This document shows positions 9,401 to 16,011 of a stretch of 26,252 nt of DNA, one piece after another. The notes beneath the pieces were generated by a model, which had not been told where the DNA came from, did no database searches, and worked only from the letters and a program-made list of their open reading frames with translations. Within the stretch, counting starts at the first letter, position 1, and each line of letters opens with the position of its first letter. The translations under genes and the position numbers were made by a program. Source of the DNA: CAYYMD01 sp964472875 (GTDB lineage Bacteria > Planctomycetota > Phycisphaerae > SM23-33); NCBI GenBank assembly GCA_964472875.1, contig CAYYMD010000043.1:1-26252 (forward strand), written 5' to 3'.

Positions 9401-9940
9401 GCGACGCCTCTTAAAAAATACCAACTGAAAAACGAGCCGACCTCGTACCGGTTCGTCATGATGCCCATAGGCGCCGGCGACGACATAGGCAAAAAACTCT
9501 CGCATCGCCCCCGCCCATACCCGATAGAAACGCCGCTGCCGGAGGCGTTGACTATCCCGCGGAAAGATTCGCGGCTGGCGGCCTCGTCTCAGGAGCACGC
9601 CAAGGGCAACGTGGTCGAACACCTGCTCGACGGCGATACGAATACGCGCTGGTGTGCAAGCAACGGCTCGCTGCCGCAGTGGGTCAGCGTTAAATTCGAC
9701 GAAAAGCGAACCATAAAGCAGGTGACTATCACGTGGGAATTCGACGGCGTCTATCAATATAAAATCGAGGGCTCCGATGACGGGCGGAAGTGGAAACTGC
9801 TGGCCGACAGAACGGACAACTCCAAGGCAGCCAAAACCACCACCGACGAACTGAACGCGGAGGTCCGCTTTGTGCGCATCACAATTACACGTGTTCCCGT
9901 GGGCAACTGGGCGAGTGTCCGTGAGATCATGCTGAAATAA
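6401..9940 (+). CDS. Secreted GH2 beta-galactosidase-like enzyme with C-terminal F5/8 (CBM32-like) domain
   Basis: The 1179-residue protein starts with a signal peptide (about 1-22, ending VCA). It then follows the long LacZ order: sugar-binding jelly roll (about 60-230), immunoglobulin-like domain (about 232-340), TIM barrel (about 342-640), a linker domain, and a beta-galactosidase small-chain domain (about 755-1025). A C-terminal discoidin/F5-8C domain (about 1045-1179) probably binds carbohydrate. The acid/base is Glu463 (SLGNESGGG) and the nucleophile Glu519 (VMCEYTHAMGNSNG), so both catalytic residues are present. Such enzymes release terminal beta-galactose or related residues from oligosaccharides; true specificity in secreted GH2 enzymes is diverse and cannot be set here. 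AAAGGA lies 8 bases before the ATG. The following gene is a beta-helix protein, suggesting a small polysaccharide-use patch. Confidence 0.9.
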   Translation: MTKNTMICTSLVLALYAAIVCAQDRNNWDNLNVIQVNTERPHATMMTYPDKASAIKGERDNSPWFKSLNGGWKFHWSKNPAERIERFYEPDFDDSAWKKIPVPSNWQVHGYGTPIYTNSRYPHPRKPPRAPRKYNPVGSYRTTFTLPSDWKGRKTLIHFDGVNSAFYLWINGKMVGYSQGSRTPAEFDITKYVKTGKNLLAAEVYRWCDGSYMEDQDFWRLAGIFRDAYLWSRAARHIRDVEVDTDLDEQYNSAKLTISLDAPNAGGCSVEAQLLNADGKEVLSGERAVENGDAKFEFDVSKPRLWSAESPYLYTLLVTLKDDNGKVIEVIPQKVGFREVEIIDGVFTINGVAVKMKGVNRHESEPDTAHAVTREGMLEDVKLFKKFNINAVRTCHYPDNPYFYSLCDKYGIYVMDEANIECHAARQLSGKKEWLESQMNRMMRMAERDKNHPSVVIWSLGNESGGGIGPQTMHEWLGKNHPDRPVHCEYSNRNADISSRMYAGPGWGTSGDRPHVMCEYTHAMGNSNGNLRQYWEPIYNSKVHMGAFVWDWVDQGIRRPVPEKHADRIGTGPVNETFFAYGGWWENEKGFHNDGNFCMNGLVASDRTPHSGLYAIKYVYRNIHISAVDAAAGKFEVKNWFDFSNISDLAEGTWTLLKNGRPVAKGKIPELDVPSHGQKQFAINLPEIDKTPAEEYLLTMSFTAKEGYSPLVPAGHEIAWEQFVIDDAEPVKVAGKNLPKLNVDESDETVTITGRDFSLSFDKGEGLLASFEYKNRQLVERGFVPDFWRALTDNDRGRRSYRKFSHDKWRHAGANRKITDALVKEPDNGVVRVIFNAALPPVRGACQLAYTVYGSGEVEVAMNYQPGAPMKGPLRYGMQMLLPKKFENVEYYGRGPNATYQDRNFERVGIFETIVDDMWMDYSRPQENGYRTGVRWVALHDKGGNGLLFAGEPLICFGAKHYARDEMEKADYSFQMKRSESIHLNIDLTQTGVGGNNSWGATPLKKYQLKNEPTSYRFVMMPIGAGDDIGKKLSHRPRPYPIETPLPEALTIPRKDSRLAASSQEHAKGNVVEHLLDGDTNTRWCASNGSLPQWVSVKFDEKRTIKQVTITWEFDGVYQYKIEGSDDGRKWKLLADRTDNSKAAKTTTDELNAEVRFVRITITRVPVGNWASVREIMLK

Positions 9941-9981
9941 TGGGATTTTATTCGCGTCGTGCGCGGTCGGCAGACGTCCTA

Positions 9982-10014
9982 AAAATCCGGATTAATGATT
10001 TTAACCCGGATTTT
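9982..10014. terminator. Hairpin downstream of the GH2 gene
   Basis: AAAATCCGG (9982-9990) pairs with CCGGATTTT (10006-10014), and an inner TTAA/TTAA pairing (9992-9995 with 10001-10004) extends the stem after one mismatch, leaving a 5-base loop. The 3' arm ends in TTTT followed by C, so it resembles a short intrinsic terminator in either direction. It lies 42 bases after the GH2 stop. Confidence 0.45.
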
Positions 10015-10034
10015 CTCGATGAAAATCACAATTC

Positions 10035-10205
10035 ATGCATGCCCGTCGACAGCGGGTTTCACTGGTTCAAAACACTTCAGACGCCGGATCGCTGTCTCAT
10101 CGCGAACTCTATGATGCGCTCGGTCCAACGCCGATAGCCAAAGGTCTTCTTAACGACTGGTTGACCGGACAGAACAATCCCGGAGCGTCGGAATTTGACT
10201 GCTGA
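10035..10205 (+). other. Small open frame, 56 codons, possible gene remnant
   Basis: ATG 10035 to TGA 10203-10205 encodes a 56-residue peptide whose end reads GLLNDWLTGQNNPGASEFDC. This recalls the loop that precedes dockerin-like Asp-rich repeats in some secreted planctomycete proteins, but the repeat itself is missing. There is no Shine-Dalgarno-like site. I treat it as a possible decayed 3' end or chance frame. Confidence 0.18.
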
Positions 10206-10311
10206 TTCAACACGATTAATTAACCATTTTCACGCGTATTCCGCCTCCTTTGAAAAAAAACGGAACGTACAGTAATATTCAGTTGTTGTATTGATGTAAG
10301 ATGGCCGGCGG

Positions 10312-10327
10312 TCCCGGCGCGCCGGGA
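10312..10327. repeat. Perfect 16-bp GC palindrome in the leader of the beta-helix gene
   Basis: TCCCGGCGCGCCGGGA equals its own reverse complement and ends 53 bases before the ATG at 10381. No T-run follows, so it is not a standard terminator. It could be an operator or a leader hairpin. Confidence 0.4.
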
Positions 10328-10380
10328 TGGGTCAGTGCCCAACCGCGAAATTCAGAGGTTCACAAAGAAGGAAACAAACC

Positions 10381-12291
10381 ATGATAAAGAAAACCGTCTC
10401 TCTGCGAGGTCTTTTTGCCATACTGTGTCTGTGCTTAATGTCCTCGTGCGTTTATTCGCGTGAGTTTTACGTCAGCACTCAAGGGCGCGATACCCATTCT
10501 GGTACAGAGAGCAAGCCATTTCGCACCTTGGCGCGTGCCGTCGAGAAAGCAAGAGCAGGGGACACCGTTATTGTCCGTGCCGGCATCTATCGCGAAACGC
10601 TTCGCCTCAGCCACTCGGGTGCCCGATCCATGCCTCTGACCTTTGTGGCGGCGAAAAACGAGAAGGTTATTATCACAGGGGCCGATCTTGCCGGGGATTG
10701 GCGCCCCTACAAAGGCAGCATCCTGCAGACAAAGATTCCTAAGGAGTTGGAACGGGGCTTCAATCAGGTCTTCCTCAACGGGCGCATGCTGCACATGGCG
10801 CGTTTCCCAAACGAAACGAGTGAGGACCTCCATAATCAGACCTTTGCTGAAATGAATGCAGGGGCGGACGTTATCACCTCGAAGCACCTCACCCAACCGG
10901 ACGGATTCTGGAAAGGCGGATTTGTTGTCGGAGGATTTGAACGAAAGTGGACCTTCCAGTGCGCCGACATCAAAGACTACAAGGATGGGCGGCTCATTCT
11001 GGCGAACAAATCAAACCCATGGTACAGCGGCAAGGGAAAAGGGTATGTCAGCGGCGTGTTGGCCGCCCTGGATGCACCCGGGGAGTGGCATATCGAAAAC
11101 GGCGTTCTTTATCTGTGGCCACCCGAAGGCACAGACATGTCGTTGGCTCATGTGGAGGTGAAACAGCGAAATCTGTGTATTGATTTCAACGGTCAATCTC
11201 ATGTGGTGATCCGGGGCATTGACGTTTTGGTGGGAAGCGTCCGCATGGTCGGCTATTCCTGTATGCTCGAGAACAGCCGGATTACTTATCCGAGTCATTT
11301 TACCCGGTTCCCGTGGGGAGGAATGGCAAGCGACGGCGGGGTGGATAAGGGGCACAACGGTGTCCTGGTGAAAGGCGACAACAATACGATTCAGGGATGC
11401 ACCATCAAATACTCAGCGGGTTCCGGCATTGTGATCAGGGGCGAGAAGAACCTCATTACCCGCTGTGAGATCAGCGATATCGACTACAGCGGAACTTACT
11501 CCTGCCCGGTTACTCTCAGAACGGTCAAAGACAAAGCTTATGGCAATAACAGAATATGGTTTAACACCATCCACCGCACCGGACGCGACTGCATTCATAT
11601 GCGAGGTGCTTTAGCCGACGACATCCGATACAACGACATCTCTGATTCCGGCTTGATCTGCAAGGACCTTGGCTTGGTGTACGTTTGGGGACGCGACGGG
11701 CAGGGCACGCGCATCGCCTACAACTGGATTCACGACAACAGAGGCCATGGCCCTAATCCCGGCGTTTACCTGGACAACTTCTGCAGGAACTTCATTGTGG
11801 ACCACAACGTGATTTGGAACTGTGAGGCCGGTGTGCGCGTAAACGGCCCGGCTGAGGGCCATCGTGTCTACAATAACACGTTGTTCAATTGTGAAGAAGT
11901 GGGCACGCACACCTACAAAAGATGGCCGCCGCCTCCGCACATGAAAGCCAAATGGCCGACCAACGTCTACCAGTATGAGAAAGCAAACAACCTGTTTCTC
12001 GGGCGTAATCCCAATCAGCAGTTGCAGAACGTCGACAGACTCAAGTTCTGGCTTAAGCCGGACGCCGACGCCATTGATTCCGGGAAACAGATTATGGGGT
12101 TTACGGATGGTTTTCACGGCAAGGCCCCCGACCTTGGCGCCTATGAATCGAGTGGAGTGAACTGGGTGCCGGGAAAGAATGGAACCGGTAAAGACAAACC
12201 GGCTGCCGGAAGGAAATCCAAAGTCGTTGACAGGAACCGCTCCGCCGCCGGAACAAAGCGCAGCCAAAAAGTGAGAAAAAGACAGAACTGA
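10381..12291 (+). CDS. Right-handed parallel beta-helix lipoprotein, possibly polysaccharide-active
   Basis: The 636-residue protein has a short basic start, a hydrophobic stretch and a lipobox-like LMSSC (Cys23), so it is probably a lipoprotein. The opening EFYVSTQGRDTHSGTESKPF, then AGDTVIVRAGIYRE, is typical of DUF1565/beta-helix proteins. Residues about 250-520 form repeated beta-helix rungs (DNNTIQGCTIKY, EKNLITRCEISDI and similar). The family includes polysaccharide lyases and hydrolases as well as surface proteins; I see no diagnostic catalytic set. The last 35 or so residues are very basic (KDKPAAGRKSKVV to KVRKRQN), which is unusual. ATG 10381 is preferred over an in-frame ATG 54 bases upstream because it has GAAGGA 8 bases before it and starts the signal peptide. 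Its GC is visibly lower than that of its neighbours (27 of 60 in 10801-10860), suggesting transfer. Confidence 0.8.
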   Translation: MIKKTVSLRGLFAILCLCLMSSCVYSREFYVSTQGRDTHSGTESKPFRTLARAVEKARAGDTVIVRAGIYRETLRLSHSGARSMPLTFVAAKNEKVIITGADLAGDWRPYKGSILQTKIPKELERGFNQVFLNGRMLHMARFPNETSEDLHNQTFAEMNAGADVITSKHLTQPDGFWKGGFVVGGFERKWTFQCADIKDYKDGRLILANKSNPWYSGKGKGYVSGVLAALDAPGEWHIENGVLYLWPPEGTDMSLAHVEVKQRNLCIDFNGQSHVVIRGIDVLVGSVRMVGYSCMLENSRITYPSHFTRFPWGGMASDGGVDKGHNGVLVKGDNNTIQGCTIKYSAGSGIVIRGEKNLITRCEISDIDYSGTYSCPVTLRTVKDKAYGNNRIWFNTIHRTGRDCIHMRGALADDIRYNDISDSGLICKDLGLVYVWGRDGQGTRIAYNWIHDNRGHGPNPGVYLDNFCRNFIVDHNVIWNCEAGVRVNGPAEGHRVYNNTLFNCEEVGTHTYKRWPPPPHMKAKWPTNVYQYEKANNLFLGRNPNQQLQNVDRLKFWLKPDADAIDSGKQIMGFTDGFHGKAPDLGAYESSGVNWVPGKNGTGKDKPAAGRKSKVVDRNRSAAGTKRSQKVRKRQN

Positions 12292-12397
12292 TCGACAAGC
12301 AAATGACACAAAAGCAATTTTAGCCGGCCTGGATTTTACGTTACAGGCACCGGCCCGGATAAGCGGGCGAGCTTCCCGGAAGTCAAAATCGAGTAAC

Positions 12398-12571
12398 CGC
12401 GGCATATGCCGCGACGGCTACGCATAAATATCGAGAAGGCCCGGCGGGCCGGGGCTTTAATATTCCTGCGTAATTCTATGGGTTTCAACCCGTAGATGAA
12501 GTCAACCGCCGAAGGCGGACGGGCGAAGCCCGAAGCAGCAATGCTACGGGTTTTACGGGTTTTAACCCGTA
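12398..12571. repeat. Cluster of small palindromes (REP-like) between convergent genes
   Basis: A dense set of short inverted repeats fills the gap between two converging genes. It includes CGCGGCATATGCCGCG (12398-12413, perfect), GGCCC-GGC-GGGCC (12438-12450), CTATGGGTT-TC-AACCCGTAG (12477-12496, one mismatch) and the GAA-loop hairpins CCGCC-GAA-GGCGG and CGGGC-GAA-GCCCG (about 12508-12531). A final hairpin is TACGGGTT-TT-AACCCGTA (about 12554-12571). The ACGGGTT/AACCCGT arm recurs at least four times. This looks like REP/BIME-type repeats and may also end transcription from both sides. Confidence 0.55.
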
Positions 12572-12580
12572 GTACTTTAC

Positions 12581-15052
12581 TTACAATCCCTTCCGTGACC
12601 GCCACAGCATGTTCTCGACGTCGCATTCGCGCTGAACCCGGTAGCCCTTCAGCGGGATGATGTACTCGTGGACGGCGTCGAGCATGTCGTTGGGATACGG
12701 GAAGAATGTATCCTCAATCTCGTCGGCGGGGGTTATCCAGTTGCGGGCGCCGACGACGGTAGGCGGCGCATCCAGTTCGTCGAAGGCGAAGCGGGATATA
12801 TCCGCCGCCAAATGCTGCATGAAACTGTCCCGCTGGCAGGCGTCGGAGGTCAGCATAATCTTGCGGGTCTTCCGCACCGACTCAAGCACCTTCTCGTAAT
12901 TGAACGGCACCAGCGAACGGGCGTCGATTACCTCGCATGAGACGCCGTACCGGTTCTCCAGCTGCTCCACCGCTTCCATCACGCGGTACAGCGTGGCGCC
13001 TATGGACAGTATCGTCAGGTCGTCGCCGGTCTTTTTCACGTCCGGCTCGCCCAGCGGCACTTCGTAACGGCCTTCCGGCACGCCGTCGGGAACGAATATC
13101 TCCGGCTGGTCGTATATTCGCTGGCTCTCGAAGAATATCACCGGGTCGGTCCCGGTCAGGGCCGAGTACATCATGCCCTTGGCGTCGTAAGGCGTGGCGG
13201 GGAAGGCCACCTTCAGGCCCGGCACGTGCGTGCATATGCTGGTCCAGTCCTGGCTGTGCTGGGCGCCGTACTTGTTGCCCACCGATACGCGCAGCACCAC
13301 CGGGGCCTTCAGCAGCCCGCCGGACATCGCCTGCCACTTGGCCAGCTGGTTGAATACCTCGTCGCCGGCCCGGCCGAGAAAATCGCAGTACATCAGTTCC
13401 ACAAGCGCCCGGCCGCCCTCGAGTGCGTATCCGATGGCCGAACCCACGATTGCGCCCTCGGTTATGGGCGTGTTGAACAGGCGATGGTACGGCAGCGCCT
13501 CGGTCAGGCCGCGGTATACCGCAAACGCACCGCCCCAGTCGCGGTTCTCCTCGCCGTAGGCCACCAGTGTCGGGTCGGTACGGAACATGTCCAGAATCGC
13601 CTCGAAAAGGGCATCGCGTATGCCGATGCACCTGCTCTTGGGCAACTGCTCGCCGTTTTCATCGAAAGCGCCGCGGCTCCTACGGGCCAGCGACTTGAGG
13701 CGGGGATTGTCTTCGCCCACGGCCAGAACTTCGCACTGGCGGTCCGGGTCCATGGAATCCACCTTCTGGTCGGAAAACGTTACTTTATCCAGCAGGCAGT
13801 TCGACGAATACAGGTTCGGACGCGGCGAAATTTCCAGGTCTATCGCCTTTTTGTAGGCCTTGAATATCAGCCCGCGCGCCTTTTCGTTTATCGCCTCGAC
13901 GTCCTCGGCAGAGCACACGCCGGCGTCGATGAGTTTCTCGCTGTATTCATTGAGCGGATCGCACTGCTGCCAGGCCTCTATTTCCTCTTTCTCGCGGTAA
14001 CTCGAGGCGTCGGAGGGGGAGTGCCCGCTGAAGCGGTACGTTATCACATCCAGCAGGACCGGGCCCCGGCCGTCGGCGATAATATTCTTCTTGCGGGTGA
14101 TAGCGTCGGCGACCGCAAGCGGGTTGTAACCGTCCACGCGCTCGGCGTGCATCTGGTCGGCATTGACGCCCGCGCCGATCCTGGCCAGTATCTCGAAGCC
14201 CATCGTCTCGCCTGCGGGCTGGCCGCCCATGGCGTAGAAATTGTCCACGAAATTGTAAATCAGCGGCACGCCGCCGCGGTGGGCCTCATCCCACAGTTTG
14301 GTGTACTGGTCCATGGTGGCCATGCATATCGATTCCCACGTGGGTCCGCAGGATGAAGAGCCGTCGCCGATATTCGCGATAACCATGCCGGGCTTTTTAT
14401 TTATCTTTTTGTAAAGCGCAGCCCCCAGCGCTATGTCGGCCGAGCCGCCCACGATGGCGTTGTTGGGATAGATTCCGAACGGCGGGAAAAACGCGTGCAT
14501 CGAGCCGCCCATGCCCTTGTTGAAGCCGGCCTCGCGGCCGAATATCTCCGCCAGCGCGCCGTAAATGAGGTAGTCAATCGCCAGGTCCTTCGTGGAGCCG
14601 GCGGCGTCGTTGGAGACGACCTTGAGGCAGTCGCCTTCGAAATAGTTCTCCATGATGTTGGTCAGCTTCTCATCGGGAAGTTTCTCGATGGCGGACAGAC
14701 CCTTGGCCAGTATCTCACCGTGGCTGCGATGGCTGCCGTATATGTGGTCTTCGATGTCGAGGTTCAGTGCCTGCCCTACAGCGGCGGCTTCCTGCCCGAT
14801 CGAAAGGTGGGCCGGGCCCTTGTGCGTATATTCGATGCCCTCGTAACTTCCGCGCAGCTTGATTTCATTGAGCATGTTCTCGAAGGTGCGGATGATGACC
14901 ATGTCTCTGTAAATCCGCACGAGTGCGTCCTTTCCATAATTCGAGAGTTCGTCCTTTACCGTCCTGTCGTACTGGTTGACGGGTATGGGCTTTAACTCGA
15001 CTTTGCTCGGTTTTCTGACTTCATCGGGAACTATGGTTTGTGATTTAGGCAT
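12581..15052 (-). CDS. Fused alpha/beta E1 subunit of a thiamine-diphosphate 2-oxoacid (or acyloin) dehydrogenase
   Basis: The 823-residue protein joins E1-alpha (about 1-410) and E1-beta (about 476-823). The alpha half has the thiamine diphosphate motif GDG (229-231) to Asn271 in VDNFYAM, plus GGSMHAF and SGHSPSDASSYR. The beta half has Glu532 (NTPITEGAIVG) and His599 (YGAQHSQDW), matching the cofactor-activating Glu and the active-site His. E1 decarboxylates or cleaves its substrate and passes the acyl group to lipoyl-E2. Compared with usual E1-alpha there are about 45 extra residues (about 119-165) after SHRSHGEILAKG and about 12 extra (248-260) between GDG and Asn. The long spacing and insertions make the substrate hard to assign; pyruvate, branched 2-oxoacid or acetoin labels would all be guesses. 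AGGAG precedes the ATG. It lies 27 bases downstream of the DeoR-type gene, divergent from E2 and E3. Confidence 0.85.
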   Translation of the reverse strand: MPKSQTIVPDEVRKPSKVELKPIPVNQYDRTVKDELSNYGKDALVRIYRDMVIIRTFENMLNEIKLRGSYEGIEYTHKGPAHLSIGQEAAAVGQALNLDIEDHIYGSHRSHGEILAKGLSAIEKLPDEKLTNIMENYFEGDCLKVVSNDAAGSTKDLAIDYLIYGALAEIFGREAGFNKGMGGSMHAFFPPFGIYPNNAIVGGSADIALGAALYKKINKKPGMVIANIGDGSSSCGPTWESICMATMDQYTKLWDEAHRGGVPLIYNFVDNFYAMGGQPAGETMGFEILARIGAGVNADQMHAERVDGYNPLAVADAITRKKNIIADGRGPVLLDVITYRFSGHSPSDASSYREKEEIEAWQQCDPLNEYSEKLIDAGVCSAEDVEAINEKARGLIFKAYKKAIDLEISPRPNLYSSNCLLDKVTFSDQKVDSMDPDRQCEVLAVGEDNPRLKSLARRSRGAFDENGEQLPKSRCIGIRDALFEAILDMFRTDPTLVAYGEENRDWGGAFAVYRGLTEALPYHRLFNTPITEGAIVGSAIGYALEGGRALVELMYCDFLGRAGDEVFNQLAKWQAMSGGLLKAPVVLRVSVGNKYGAQHSQDWTSICTHVPGLKVAFPATPYDAKGMMYSALTGTDPVIFFESQRIYDQPEIFVPDGVPEGRYEVPLGEPDVKKTGDDLTILSIGATLYRVMEAVEQLENRYGVSCEVIDARSLVPFNYEKVLESVRKTRKIMLTSDACQRDSFMQHLAADISRFAFDELDAPPTVVGARNWITPADEIEDTFFPYPNDMLDAVHEYIIPLKGYRVQRECDVENMLWRSRKGL

Positions 15053-15079
15053 TTATCTGCTCCTGAATGTTTCCTTTTG

Positions 15080-15865
15080 TTAATCCTGTTGTTTGTCCTT
15101 TTGCGAAGGAGGGTAAATAAGACTTATATCCTTTGATTCGAGAAACTCGGCCCACTGCGCCGACGGCGGGCCGTCCGTCACCAGCGTGGAAACCGAATCC
15201 CAGTCCACAATCTTGTACAGCGACGGCGCCGCGAACTTGGAATGGTCGGCCAGAAGAATCGCTTCCCGCGAGTTCCGCACCGCCAGGCCGTAAAGATTCG
15301 CGCTTTCTATGTCGTTGGCCGTCAATCCGAAATTCATCTCCAGCCCGTCTGTTCCTATAAACGCCCGGTAACCACGCAGATGGTCCAGCGATGTCTCGGC
15401 CAGCGGGCCCACCGCGTCCATCCTGTCCGGGCGGTATTGCCCGCCGAGCAGAATCACGTCCAGTCCCGGCGCGTCGAGTTCTTCGGCTATCCTGATGGAA
15501 TTCACTATCACGCACAGCGACTTTTTGCGGCGAACCTGCGGCACCATCTGGAAACAGGTGGTTCCTGAATCCAGAAATATCTGCTCGCCGTCTTCAATCA
15601 AATCCGCCGCCAGTCGGCCTATCGTCTGCTTGGCCTCAAGGTTTCGAAGCAGTTTCGAGCGGAACGAGTGGTCGCTGTTTTTCAACACCGACGCCCCGCC
15701 GTATTCCAGCTCTACGTAACCTTCTTCGGCAAGGGACTTCAGGTCGCGTCGGACCGTCGCCGGCGAGACGTCGAACCGCTGGGAAAGGTCCTTCACGGTT
15801 ACATGCTTTAACCGATAGGCCTCAGCAAGTATTGACTCCCGTCGTTGCCTGGTCGAAACCGCCAT
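15080..15865 (-). CDS. DeoR/GlpR-family transcriptional regulator
   Basis: The 261-residue protein has an N-terminal winged helix-turn-helix (about 7-57) with the DeoR signature VKDLSQRFDVSPATVRRDL. A C-terminal DeoRC sensor domain (about 75-235) carries DGEQIFLDSGTTCFQM and LADHSKFAAPS. These regulators usually repress sugar-use operons and respond to a phosphorylated sugar intermediate. The start has AAGGAG 5 bases before the ATG. It is the first gene of the left arm, 27 bases before the E1 gene, and faces the seven-gene right arm across 146 AT-rich bases, so it is well placed to control both arms and itself. The likely sugar-phosphate effector supports a carbohydrate role for the whole locus; the identity of the effector is not visible. 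Confidence 0.9.
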   Translation of the reverse strand: MAVSTRQRRESILAEAYRLKHVTVKDLSQRFDVSPATVRRDLKSLAEEGYVELEYGGASVLKNSDHSFRSKLLRNLEAKQTIGRLAADLIEDGEQIFLDSGTTCFQMVPQVRRKKSLCVIVNSIRIAEELDAPGLDVILLGGQYRPDRMDAVGPLAETSLDHLRGYRAFIGTDGLEMNFGLTANDIESANLYGLAVRNSREAILLADHSKFAAPSLYKIVDWDSVSTLVTDGPPSAQWAEFLESKDISLIYPPSQKDKQQD

Positions 15866-16011
15866 GGAAGCTCCTTACGAAGTAATCTACACTATAATTG
15901 AACACAAATAAACATAAAAATCAAGTAAATTTATATAATTTATGATTGTTTTTTGATTGATTATGTGGTATTGTGATGCTAATGTTGTAATATATTGAAC
16001 AGGATATTACC
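15866..16011. promoter_or_regulatory. AT-rich divergent control region with palindrome and TGATT repeats
   Basis: This 146-base gap separates the DeoR-E1 arm from the E2 arm and is strikingly AT-rich against its GC-rich flanks. A dyad spans 15919-15947: AATCA(AG)TAAATT, then TATAT, then AATTTATGATT. TGATTG occurs at 15943 and again at 15954 within TGATTGATT. On the plus strand TTGATT near 15953 with TGCTAA 18 bases later is a weak promoter candidate. On the minus strand TATAGT near 15893 is a possible -10. Operator function for the neighbouring regulator is inferred. Confidence 0.5.

Larger units (their letters stand above)
9941..10380. other. Intergenic region between the GH2 and beta-helix genes
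   Basis: This 440-base stretch holds a hairpin just after the GH2 gene (9982-10014), a weak 56-codon frame (10035-10205), an AT-rich block with a run of eight A (about 10252-10260) and a perfect 16-bp palindrome (10312-10327). The next gene's ribosome site, GAAGGA, lies 8 bases before its ATG at 10381. TAAGAT near 10298 could be a -10 element, but I see no good -35 partner. Confidence 0.5.

Noticed and set aside
12398..12571. CRISPR array
   Set aside because: The repeats are short palindromes of unequal sequence and spacing without regular spacers, and no cas gene is nearby.
15974..15988. Possible sigma-54 promoter (TGGTATTGTGATGC) before E2
   Set aside because: The GG-to-GC spacing is one base short, which is normally not tolerated.
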